Source of the DNA: Trinickia fusca
GTDB taxonomy: Bacteria; Pseudomonadota; Gammaproteobacteria; Burkholderiales; Burkholderiaceae
Assembly (NCBI RefSeq): GCF_003628145.1
Contig: NZ_RBZV01000019.1
Location: forward strand, 1-49,103
DNA: 49,103 nucleotides
Direction: 5' to 3'
The position numbers were made by a program, and so were the translations under genes. Positions within the stretch are counted from its first letter, which is position 1; each line of letters begins with the position of its first letter. This document shows, piece after piece, positions 25,752-32,752 of this stretch. The notes under the pieces were generated by a model. That model did not search any database. It saw only the letters and a list, made by a program, of their open reading frames with translations, and was not told where the DNA came from.

Positions 25752-26636
25752 ATGAAGTCAGACGAGGACTACGGGGTACTGCTGGCAGTCGTCGACCACG
25801 GCAGTCTCACGGCTGCGGCCGAGGCATTGGACCGTTCGCTGCAATCGGTGAGCCGGGCACTCGCGGCGATCGAGCGGCAATTGAAGATCACGCTGTTCAC
25901 TCGCACGACACGGCGCGTGCATCCTACGCCGGCGTGCCTGGCGTTCGTCGAACGCGTGCGGCCGGCTTTGCGCGAGATTGCCGCCGCGCGCGACGAGTTG
26001 ACCGAGCAACAGGCACAACTGCGCGGCGCCATTCGAGTGGCTGCGCCACCTGCGTTCGGCGCACGGTACATTGCGCCGGCGCTGGCTGCGTTCCTGCGGG
26101 CGCATCCGGGTGTTAGCGTCGAGCTGGCGCTTTCCGAGCGTCATGTCGACCTTGGCGAGGCTGGTGCCGATCTGGCATTGCGGCTCGGCCACTTACCGTC
26201 GTCGACCTTGCGCGCCAAGCGGATTGGCGAACTGCGCCGGGTCGTGTTCGGTGCACCCGAATACTTTGCCGGGCGCGGCTATCCGCGCGTACCGGCTGAC
26301 CTGGCCGATCACGATTGCCTGATCCGGCAAGGGCTTGAGCACGACCGCTGGGAGTTCAGCGAGCCGGGCATGGCCGTCGATGTGCGGGGCCGCTTTCGCT
26401 CGACCAGTGCCGAGGCTTGCAACATGGCGGCTGTGGCGGGCTGCGGTGTCGCACGCGCGCCGCTTTGGCAGGTACGTGAACTCGTGGAGTCGGGCAGCGT
26501 GCAGATCGTGCTGGCCGAGTTCGAGCCGCAGGCTGCGCCTCTTAATCTCGTCTGGGCGACGGGCAGGGCGTTGCCGCGCCGCGTGCGGGCGCTTGTTGAT
26601 TTTCTTGCGGAGCGGCTGAGTAAAGAGGTGGGGTAG
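25752..26636 (+). CDS. LysR-family transcriptional regulator
   Basis: A 294-residue LTTR. N-terminal winged HTH (VVDHGSLTAAAEALDRSLQS and LAAIERQLKITLFTRTTRRV) and a C-terminal periplasmic-binding-protein-like effector domain beginning near GAIRVAAPPAFGARYIAP. The second half (LADHDCLIRQG, then GVARAPLWQVREL) resembles the CrgA/DsdC-like branch found in many Burkholderia LTTRs. It is divergent from the GlcG/HbpS gene, whose expression it probably controls together with its own. It converges with the cupin at 26669. Confidence 0.93.
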   Translation: MKSDEDYGVLLAVVDHGSLTAAAEALDRSLQSVSRALAAIERQLKITLFTRTTRRVHPTPACLAFVERVRPALREIAAARDELTEQQAQLRGAIRVAAPPAFGARYIAPALAAFLRAHPGVSVELALSERHVDLGEAGADLALRLGHLPSSTLRAKRIGELRRVVFGAPEYFAGRGYPRVPADLADHDCLIRQGLEHDRWEFSEPGMAVDVRGRFRSTSAEACNMAAVAGCGVARAPLWQVRELVESGSVQIVLAEFEPQAAPLNLVWATGRALPRRVRALVDFLAERLSKEVG

Positions 26637-26668
26637 CGGCCGACACCTGTGACGGACGCTGCAAAACC

Positions 26669-27205
26669 CTATGATGGTTCTGGAATAACAAGCGGCCCGC
26701 AGTGCTCGTCGGTGACGAAGAACGCGAGCAGCTTCGCGTTGCGTGTCATGTCGGGGTTCTCGATGAACACATGCAATGCGCGTGGCGGCTCGAACCACGT
26801 GCTGCCCAGCGTGTAATTGATGGGTGGCTCACCTTCCATTTGGGAGCGCACGGTGCCTTCGAGCACGAATGCCGTGACTGAGCCCGGATGCCGATGCGCA
26901 GCCGTAAACGCATGCGGCGGGTACTCGACGATGGCTGTCGTTACCGACTTGCCGACGATATTAGGTAGCGGCACGCACGAGAGCACGCGGACCTGCGACT
27001 TGGGGCGCGCCACCGTTTGATGCGTCTTTAGGGACTCCCCCTCTGACCGCAATGGCTCGAACCCATGTCGGCCAGTACCGCACAAGGCGTCAAACAGATC
27101 GGATGGTATCTCGCGGCCGTGCGGTCGCATCGCCGAGACGAGCGCAAGCGATAATACGATGCCCGTTGCAGCGATCCCGAGGGGCGACGGTGCATGGCGT
27201 GTCAT
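26669..27205 (-). CDS. Membrane-anchored or exported cupin protein
   Basis: A 178-residue cupin. An N-terminal hydrophobic segment (GIAATGIVLSLALVSAM) suggests export or anchoring. The cupin core has AHRHPGSVTAFVLEGTVRSQ and GSTWFEPPRALHVFIEN, with metal-ligand histidines. The ATG at 27205 overlaps the stop of the epimerase-like gene by ATGA, so the two are one operon facing the second MocR gene. The substrate is unknown. The upstream in-frame start at 27247 would lie inside the epimerase gene and is rejected. Confidence 0.85.
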   Translation of the reverse strand: MTRHAPSPLGIAATGIVLSLALVSAMRPHGREIPSDLFDALCGTGRHGFEPLRSEGESLKTHQTVARPKSQVRVLSCVPLPNIVGKSVTTAIVEYPPHAFTAAHRHPGSVTAFVLEGTVRSQMEGEPPINYTLGSTWFEPPRALHVFIENPDMTRNAKLLAFFVTDEHCGPLVIPEPS

Positions 27206-27960
27206 GACTGCACCTGCGCGAGCAGTAGCCGCATGCCCGGATGCCATTCGAGCTCACGCTTGGCTTTTTCGCTGCTGACTTCAGCTTGATCCTCAGCGAT
27301 GTTGAAGACGCCCGTTGCGCGCAGTTGCACGGCCAAGAGCGTAGCCCAAGCCGCAGCTTCGACGTGCACGGGGCTTGCGCCGGCGCGCTCGAGCCGGCCC
27401 GTACGCGGACCATACAGGTTGCCGTAGCGCAGCACTGCGCCGGCCGCTTGGTGGTCGTCTTGGCCGACGCCGAGTACCGCACGTTCGAGCGCGGCGACAC
27501 CGCGCACGGTGATGCCGCGTGAGCCATCGGCAGCCAGATCGAGCGGTTGTGTTTCGAGGTACGGCTTCTCGCCGTCGGCATAAGCCCACGCGATGCTCTG
27601 CGCGACGATGTGAAGGCAGCCTGCGGCAAGCGCCGCATGCACAAGGTTTGCCGTTCCTTCCTCGCGCACGCGGGCATTGCGCCCAATCGCATCGGCCATG
27701 TACTGCGGATCGAGGCCTGGCGGCAGATCAGTCAGCTGATGCACGACGACGGTCGGCTCAACGCGCGCCACTGCCGCAGTGAGCGTATCCCGGTCGAATA
27801 CGTCGACGACGACGGGCCGTGCGCCCATCGCTTCGATGACTGCAGCGCGTTCGGGGCGCCGCGTCGTGCCGTACACGGTATAGCCCGCCTCGACGAGCAG
27901 TGGCACGAGGGCCGCACCGATGGCGCCCGTCGCGCCGGCCAGAAAAACGGTTTCGCTCAT
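27202..27960 (-). CDS. NAD(P)-dependent epimerase/dehydratase-like (SDR) protein
   Basis: An atypical or extended SDR of 252 residues. The Rossmann motif is FLAGATGAIGAALVPLLVEAG at the N-terminus, followed by YGTTRRPERAAVIEAMGARP, the NmrA-like pattern for NADP binding. The usual catalytic YxxxK is not obvious; the region reads AWAYADGEKPYLETQPLD. It may be a reductase, an epimerase or a redox-sensing protein. ATG 27960 has GGAGAA about eight bases upstream. It is the first gene of a two-gene operon with the exported cupin, divergent from the MocR at 28028. Confidence 0.85.
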   Translation of the reverse strand: MSETVFLAGATGAIGAALVPLLVEAGYTVYGTTRRPERAAVIEAMGARPVVVDVFDRDTLTAAVARVEPTVVVHQLTDLPPGLDPQYMADAIGRNARVREEGTANLVHAALAAGCLHIVAQSIAWAYADGEKPYLETQPLDLAADGSRGITVRGVAALERAVLGVGQDDHQAAGAVLRYGNLYGPRTGRLERAGASPVHVEAAAWATLLAVQLRATGVFNIAEDQAEVSSEKAKRELEWHPGMRLLLAQVQS

Positions 27961-27984
27961 GGATGGGTTCTCCGCTATCAATAG

Positions 27985-27994
27985 GAGCCAGTTT
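27985..27994. promoter_or_regulatory. Shared GAGCCAGTTT element in the second MocR divergent region
   Basis: GAGCCAGTTT occurs here between the epimerase and MocR starts, identical to the arm found around the first MocR start at 24577-24586. A nearby palindromic AGGATGTCCT at 28001-28010 might be a second half-site. Regulation is inferred from position and identity. Confidence 0.5.
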
Positions 27995-28027
27995 GGCATT
28001 AGGATGTCCTAGCGAAAAGGACCAAAA

Positions 28028-29515
28028 ATGAATGAAAAGACTAGGCCATCCAATCTAAGCGATGCCCTGAGCGAGGCAGCGTTGACGGCGCTCGAGCGCG
28101 GTAACCGCGTGCCGTTGTCTCGGCAGATCTACGAACGTCTGCGTGCGGCGATCGACACGCGGATGCTGCTGCCGGGCGCTCGCGTAGCGTCGGCACGCAG
28201 CTTCGCGAGCGAACTTGGCGTCGCACGCGGCACCGTCGAAGCTGCCTATCAACGGTTGGCTGGCGAGGGCTATCTGCTCGCGAGAGGACCTGCCGGCACG
28301 ATCGTTTCGCCGCATCTTCCGGCCAGCCCTAAGCACGCGAAGCAGCATGATGCGAAGTCGACACCGCGCGTGCATACGACTACAAGCCGTGCGACGACCA
28401 CGCTCGTGAGCGAGCCGCCGCTGCCCCTTCAGCTTGGCATCCCCGCGCTCGACGCGTTTCCGCGCAAGCTGTGGTCACGGCTTGCGGCGCGGCGCATCCG
28501 GGCGACATCGGCGGCCGATCTTTCGTATGGCGATCCGTGCGGCTATGCCCCGCTGCGGCAGGCGATCGCGGCGTATCTGCTCGTGTCGCGAGGCGTCTCA
28601 TGCCGGCCTGAGCAGGTGTTCGTCACGAGCGGCTATCGCGCGTCGCTGGCATTGATCGCGCATACGTTGCTTGTGCCCGGTGATCGCGTCTGGGTCGAAG
28701 ACCCTTCCTATCCACCGACGCGCACCTTGCTCGAACACGCGCGCATGCGTGCGGTGGCGGTGCCGGTCGACGACGCAGGGCTCATCGTCGAGCAAGGCGT
28801 TCGGCGTTCGCCGAAGGCCAGGATGGCGATCGTCACTCCCTCGCATCAGGCACCGCTGGGGGTATCGATGACGATGCAGCGCAGACTGCAATTGCTCGAA
28901 TGGGCGGCGGGCAGCGGAGCCTGGATCGTCGAGGACGATTACGACGGCGAGTTCCACTACGATGGCCCGCCATTGCCGGCGCTGAAGAGCCTCGACGCGA
29001 GCGACCGCGTGCTGTATGCGGGCAGCTTCTCGAAGGTACTGTTTCCTGGGTTGGGGCTTGGTTACATCGTCGTGCCCGAGCGATTGGTCGAGGTGTTCTC
29101 GGCGGCGGCGCAAGTGTGGTCGAACGGCTGTCCGCGCGTGACGCAGGCGATCGTTGCTGATTTCCTGGCGGGCGGGCATTTCGCACGGCATTTGAAGAAG
29201 ATGCGGCTGCTGTACGCGCGCCGTCGCGAGTGGCTGGTCACGGCGCTCGAGCAGGCATTCGGTGAGCGTGTGCACATCGATCTGACGCGTGGCGGCATGC
29301 ACCTTGTCGTGCGCGTCGTGACACGCGCGGGCGACAAGACGCTCGCGCGACGCGCACAGCAAGCCGGTCTCAATTGCCAGCCGCTATCGGCGCGTTATGC
29401 GTCGGGCATTGGCGAGCAGGGGTTATTGATGGGATTGACGAATGTGGCTTCGGCCGAACAGGCGCGGGGAATTGCGTCGACGTTGCGCAAGGCATGGATG
29501 GGAAGCGAGGATTGA
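28028..29515 (+). CDS. MocR-type regulator (GntR HTH + aminotransferase fold), second copy
   Basis: A 495-residue PLP-dependent regulator. GntR winged helix at residues ~20-95 (RQIYERLRAAIDTRMLLPG; SFASELGVARGTVEAAYQRL), then an aminotransferase-like domain with PLP Lys336 (GSFSKVLFPGLGLGY) and VEDDYDGEFHYDG. The linker of ~45 residues is Ala/Thr/Arg-rich. Same family as the gene at 23073 but not a recent duplicate. It is divergent from the epimerase-cupin operon, so autoregulation and control of that operon are expected. Confidence 0.93.
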   Translation: MNEKTRPSNLSDALSEAALTALERGNRVPLSRQIYERLRAAIDTRMLLPGARVASARSFASELGVARGTVEAAYQRLAGEGYLLARGPAGTIVSPHLPASPKHAKQHDAKSTPRVHTTTSRATTTLVSEPPLPLQLGIPALDAFPRKLWSRLAARRIRATSAADLSYGDPCGYAPLRQAIAAYLLVSRGVSCRPEQVFVTSGYRASLALIAHTLLVPGDRVWVEDPSYPPTRTLLEHARMRAVAVPVDDAGLIVEQGVRRSPKARMAIVTPSHQAPLGVSMTMQRRLQLLEWAAGSGAWIVEDDYDGEFHYDGPPLPALKSLDASDRVLYAGSFSKVLFPGLGLGYIVVPERLVEVFSAAAQVWSNGCPRVTQAIVADFLAGGHFARHLKKMRLLYARRREWLVTALEQAFGERVHIDLTRGGMHLVVRVVTRAGDKTLARRAQQAGLNCQPLSARYASGIGEQGLLMGLTNVASAEQARGIASTLRKAWMGSED

Positions 29516-29808
29516 ACGCTCCCACTCGCGGCAAAGCAATCACGCATGCATGACGATTCGCGGCTCTTTCGCTCAGATGCAGATTCAGTCGAAGCCCGGT
29601 GAAATCGGCGGTGTGATGCTTGCTGCGCAGAACGGTACGAAGCCGACGGAGGCGGCCGATACGTGGGTCGCGACCCATGGTGCTCGCGTCGAGAGGTGGG
29701 GGCGGTCGAATTGACGGTAGGTCGAGTGGTGATCCCTTCAGGCGAAGTGCACGGTACGAAGGCTGTGCGCTTCGCCCTTTTATGCCTTTGCTTCACGGTT
29801 GCATGGAG
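29516..29808. other. Gap downstream of the second MocR gene
   Basis: No gene I can support. A 54-codon frame starting at ATG 29550 and an overlapping short frame ending near 29851 exist, but neither has a ribosome site or recognisable content. They may be debris of a disrupted gene. Confidence 0.35.
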
Positions 29809-30375
29809 TCACTTGCTACTGACCGTGGTGGACCCAACGGCCTTCTTATAAGAGGTCGGCAATGACGCAGATGCCGTAGGTGTAACGGCCGGAGGTTGTC
29901 CCTTGGCAAACGCGAGGTGGACCGGATCGTTCGAGTCCGCATCTAGTGCGTCGAGCGTAATAGGGATACCGCGATAGCCGATCACGACCGGGACTTCGAA
30001 TTTTCGATCGAGCGTGACTCCGGCACTATTGCCGCTTACGAACGTCACTTGTCCGCCGGGATAGTCGAGCCTTCCGTCCCCCCCGAGCTTCGAATAGAGA
30101 GCGTTCAACTCCGTGATGAACTGCGTTGCTTGGTCAATAGTCGGCGTCGATGCGGTAGCCGCGTTACTTGCTTGGGCGGTATTTGCGTTCGTGGTGCTTG
30201 CCGTGCTCGGTTGCGGAACAAGGAATTTACTCAGTGCATCCCAGACTGCTTTGGCCTTGCTACCGTCGGGCAGGTTTAGTCCGCCTGCGGCCCCTACGCC
30301 TACGGACTGTTTGAAGGACATGCTGACGTTTATGGCTCTCGTTGCGAAGATCTCCGTGACGACTATCAGTCTGGG
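29809..30375 (-). pseudogene. In-frame continuation of the upstream lipoprotein gene after a TAA codon
   Basis: Immediately after the TAA of the lipoprotein gene the same reading frame stays open for 188 codons. The first residues (RLIVVTEIFATRAINVSMSF) read like genuine protein but have no ATG, GTG or TTG before the ATG at 30321, which itself lacks a good ribosome site. The later part contains a Ser/Thr/Ala-rich linker, a helical segment, and a beta segment with FEVPVVIGYRGIPITLDAL. The simplest reading is that one gene of about 500 codons was cut by a nonsense mutation. A separate 170-residue gene starting at 30321, or stop readthrough, is less likely. I do not recognise the family. Confidence 0.5.
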
Positions 30376-31308
30376 TTAGCCGTAAGGACAGTAACTATCG
30401 GCCGCGCCTTTTCGGGCAATGAGTTCCTCGATGACCGGTTGTACGTCGGCAGCCGGTGGCGCGTTAGCGGAGCTTCGCCCCGATTTCCATTCATTGAGTG
30501 CCTTGATCATCGTGGCGGCAGGCAAACCGTACGATTCGGCACTCGGTACAGAAATCTGGATCTGGTCGACAGCACTGGCGCTGACTCCTAGGTTGGCGAG
30601 AATCGTCGGCAGCGGCACGATTGCGGACGCCTGTGCCTGTGTCGCCGAAACGGAAAAGAATTCGGGCAATGACACAGGCATCGCGCGCGTCAATGTACGA
30701 CTCAGGAAGATGCCATCTTGTGGATTGTTGGGCGTCCCGGTGGCTGATGCTGGGACACGGAGGTTTGCCGACGCGACGCTGCGTTTGCCGTGCTTCGCCA
30801 CGGCCTGTGCTCCCTTCTGCGTGGTGATGTCGGACGCGGGTTGACCTCCATCGGCAACTACAGCCGCTTTGCCTGAAGTGTCCGCACCGTTGCTTGTGCT
30901 GCCGTTGTCAGACGCTGAGGTATCTTTGTCAGCTGGGATCGGCATGCGCGGCAACTGTACGCGCGAGCGGTAGTTGGTCGATAGATAGCCTTGCTTGTGG
31001 AGGCCATCGTCGAGCATGCCCGGCACCGTAGCGACCCACAGAGCAGTTGGCATAAAACGACGCTTCGCCTTGTTCTCGTTGAGATCCGCGTCCGCGAGCG
31101 ACGCTAGGCAGTTCAGGTAGATGTCACCGACCTGAATATCGGCGCGTGGTGGGAACACAGGCCAAATTGAGTACTGCGCAAACTGATCGGACCACGTATC
31201 TCTAAGCGCACCTGGGCCGTTAACCGCGTCCGACGCACACCCCGTCAACAGTGCTCCCATCGACAAACAGGCGCACGCCCCCCAAGCCACGTATGACCGT
31301 GTCTTCAT
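30376..31308 (-). CDS. Unidentified lipoprotein, probably truncated by a nonsense codon
   Basis: A 310-residue product with a clear lipoprotein signal (lipobox LTGC). The mature part starts with a conserved-looking segment (FAQYSIWPVFPPRADIQVGD), then a low-complexity Ser/Gly/Thr/Asp linker near the middle, and a region with PLPTILANLGVSASAVDQIQ and ALNEWKSGR. No enzyme motif is seen; a structural or assembly role at the cell envelope is possible. The reading frame continues past the TAA at 30376 with protein-like sequence (see the preceding entry), so this is probably the N-terminal two thirds of a longer protein. Confidence 0.6.
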   Translation of the reverse strand: MKTRSYVAWGACACLSMGALLTGCASDAVNGPGALRDTWSDQFAQYSIWPVFPPRADIQVGDIYLNCLASLADADLNENKAKRRFMPTALWVATVPGMLDDGLHKQGYLSTNYRSRVQLPRMPIPADKDTSASDNGSTSNGADTSGKAAVVADGGQPASDITTQKGAQAVAKHGKRSVASANLRVPASATGTPNNPQDGIFLSRTLTRAMPVSLPEFFSVSATQAQASAIVPLPTILANLGVSASAVDQIQISVPSAESYGLPAATMIKALNEWKSGRSSANAPPAADVQPVIEELIARKGAADSYCPYG

Positions 31309-31469
31309 CGCATCCCCCGTTGGTGGTGGGCTCGAACCCGGTATGTCCTTACCTGCACGGGTCGAGCATTGGTTTTCGACTTCTTGTATTCGTCTGTTCT
31401 ATGAAGAATCGCCGAAAATTTCAAGCCATTGCCAACGTGTGGGTGTTTAAAACGGTGCAGCCAGCGCGC
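31309..31469. other. Upstream region of the lipoprotein gene
   Basis: Contains the promoter side of the lipoprotein gene on the minus strand. The ATG at 31308 is preceded on that strand by GGGGGATGCG, a weak ribosome site. No gene seen. Confidence 0.3.
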
Positions 31470-31869
31470 CTATTGCAGCACCACCGTTCGTCGCTCTCCA
31501 TTGATGAACACGCGTGGCTCGACGAACGCTTTCACGGTCGGCGCGAACGTGATGCAACTCCACGTCGCGCCCGTTGTGGTGCCTCGTGCTCACAGACGCC
31601 ATGGAAACTCAGCGTATGAAAAAGCGCGAGTTCGTCTCGTCGTCGAAGACGGTCGGCTCGTCGACGTAGCCGTGATTCCGATCGAGCAAGCCGATGACTC
31701 GGCCCGAGGGGTTCAGGTACGCAATTGTCGGCATTAAAGGAGCGGAGCGATCTGCCGTAGGCATGCGCACCCCGAGGTGTGGAATGACAGATACCACATG
31801 CGCTGCCAAGAACAGGCCCGTGATCCGGTATGCCCAAGTAACGCAAGCCAGATTCCAGGCGGATAGAAC
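31470..31869 (-). pseudogene. Coding-like fragments in shifted frames (decayed gene or genes)
   Basis: Two protein-like stretches lie on the minus strand in different frames. One (31609-31869) has a hydrophobic segment (RITGLFLAAHVVSVIPHLG) followed by LMPTIAYLNPSGRVIGLLDR and ends FFIR. The second (31470-31589) reads ITFAPTVKAFVEPRVFINGE and ends TVVLQ. Neither has a proper start with a ribosome site, and the frame between them is broken. They look like the remains of one or two genes related to the neighbouring envelope-protein region. No family recognised; low confidence. Confidence 0.3.
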
Positions 31870-32036
31870 TTACGCACTGCGCCGATGGTATAGGTACGCG
31901 AAGGGGCAGCGCAGGCCCTTCGCTACCCAATGAAAATTGAAGCGAGAATGGATTTGCACGCCTAATTAAAATACGTCCGCCGTTGTCAACTCCGGTTTTC
32001 CGTAGTGAAGTTCCGGCGGACGTCGAATCGACGAAA

Positions 32037-32318
32037 CTATTCGTCGACAGAACAGAATGCCTCGACCGAAATCATCGCCGATGCATTCGCCGGTGCGGGC
32101 CGCTCGGCGGGCCTGAAAACGGCATCGCCGCGACGAATGGCGCGGCGTGATACGACACAGGTCCCCGAGGAATTGGCGGAACGGCGCCGCCAGCGCTGTT
32201 CACCGTAATGGCAGCGGCCAGGCTCTACCCAGCGAATGATGAGCGTGTTTTCGGATTGTTCGAGTATTTCGATCTGGATGCGGCTTAGGTCTAGGGAGGG
32301 AGACTTTTTTGTCCTCAT
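32037..32318 (-). CDS. DUF3331 domain protein
   Basis: A 93-residue basic protein of the DUF3331 family, which I know mainly from Burkholderiaceae; its function is unknown. The family core is visible: WVEPGRCHYGEQRWRRRSA, then SGTCVVSRRAIRRGDAVFRP and a final NASAMISVEA. The paired Cys residues and many Arg residues suggest nucleic-acid or metal binding, but that is a guess. AAGGAG five bases before the ATG supports this start. GC content is a little lower than in neighbouring housekeeping genes. Confidence 0.75.
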   Translation of the reverse strand: MRTKKSPSLDLSRIQIEILEQSENTLIIRWVEPGRCHYGEQRWRRRSANSSGTCVVSRRAIRRGDAVFRPAERPAPANASAMISVEAFCSVDE

Positions 32319-32581
32319 TGCTGCTCCTTGAATCGAGCCCCCTAAATGTATTCGTCTGCCGATCGAATCGCTATCGTTATATCCGTAGAAACACCATTCT
32401 CAAAAATGAAACAATCTACGGGTAACGCGCTACTAATTCGCGTCATTGTTCGGTAAAGAAATGCTAATTGATGGATTGTGTGCACCAAAACGGGTAATTC
32501 CGTGCAACACATCCTCGAAGCGCTCGCGTGAAGCCGCGTCAGCGTTGGCCACTGCACACTGCGGGGTCTAGAATCGCGCGA
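32319..32581. other. AT-richer intergenic region before the tandem repeat
   Basis: Holds the DUF3331 promoter on the minus strand and is visibly AT-richer than its surroundings. No gene is supported: frames running through it owe their length to the tandem repeat next door. Confidence 0.35.
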
Positions 32582-32677
32582 GCCGCAAAGCCGCAAAGCC
32601 GCAAAGCCGCAAAGCCGCAAAGCCGCAAAGCCGCAAACCCGCAAAGCCGCAAAGCCGCAAACCCGCAAAGCCGCAAG
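32582..32677. repeat. Tandem 8-bp repeat, 12 units (VNTR-like)
   Basis: Twelve head-to-tail copies of GCCGCAAA. Units 8 and 11 read CCCGCAAA, and unit 12 ends in G. A degenerate GCGGCGACGAA doublet follows. On the minus strand 24 bp would encode FAALRLCG repeats, which generates spurious long frames. It sits 75 bp past the end of the aminopeptidase gene. The unit is not a multiple of three, so copy-number change would shift any frame through it. Confidence 0.95.
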
Positions 32678-32705
32678 GCGGCGACGAAGCGGCGACGAAC
32701 AAACA

Positions 32706-32745
32706 ACGCTGCGGCAACCCTATCACGATACGGCTGCCGCAGCGT
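32706..32745 (-). terminator. Terminator of the M1 aminopeptidase gene
   Basis: An 11-bp perfect inverted repeat (ACGCTGCGGCA/TGCCGCAGCGT), extended inward by CCCTATC/GATACGG with one mismatch, lies 7 bp beyond the aminopeptidase stop. On the minus strand it is followed by the T-rich TTGTTTGTT. A good factor-independent terminator. Confidence 0.8.
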
Positions 32746-32752
32746 CGACGCG

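Noticed and set aside
29442-29851. Short plus-strand frames after the second MocR gene
   Set aside because: No ribosome site or family; treated as a gap with possible gene debris.
30376-30378. Programmed recoding (readthrough) at the TAA
   Set aside because: No recoding element is recognisable around this TAA; nonsense mutation or sequence error is simpler, so recoding is kept only as an outside option.
32582-32677. CRISPR array
   Set aside because: Units are contiguous 8-mers with no spacers and no cas genes nearby.
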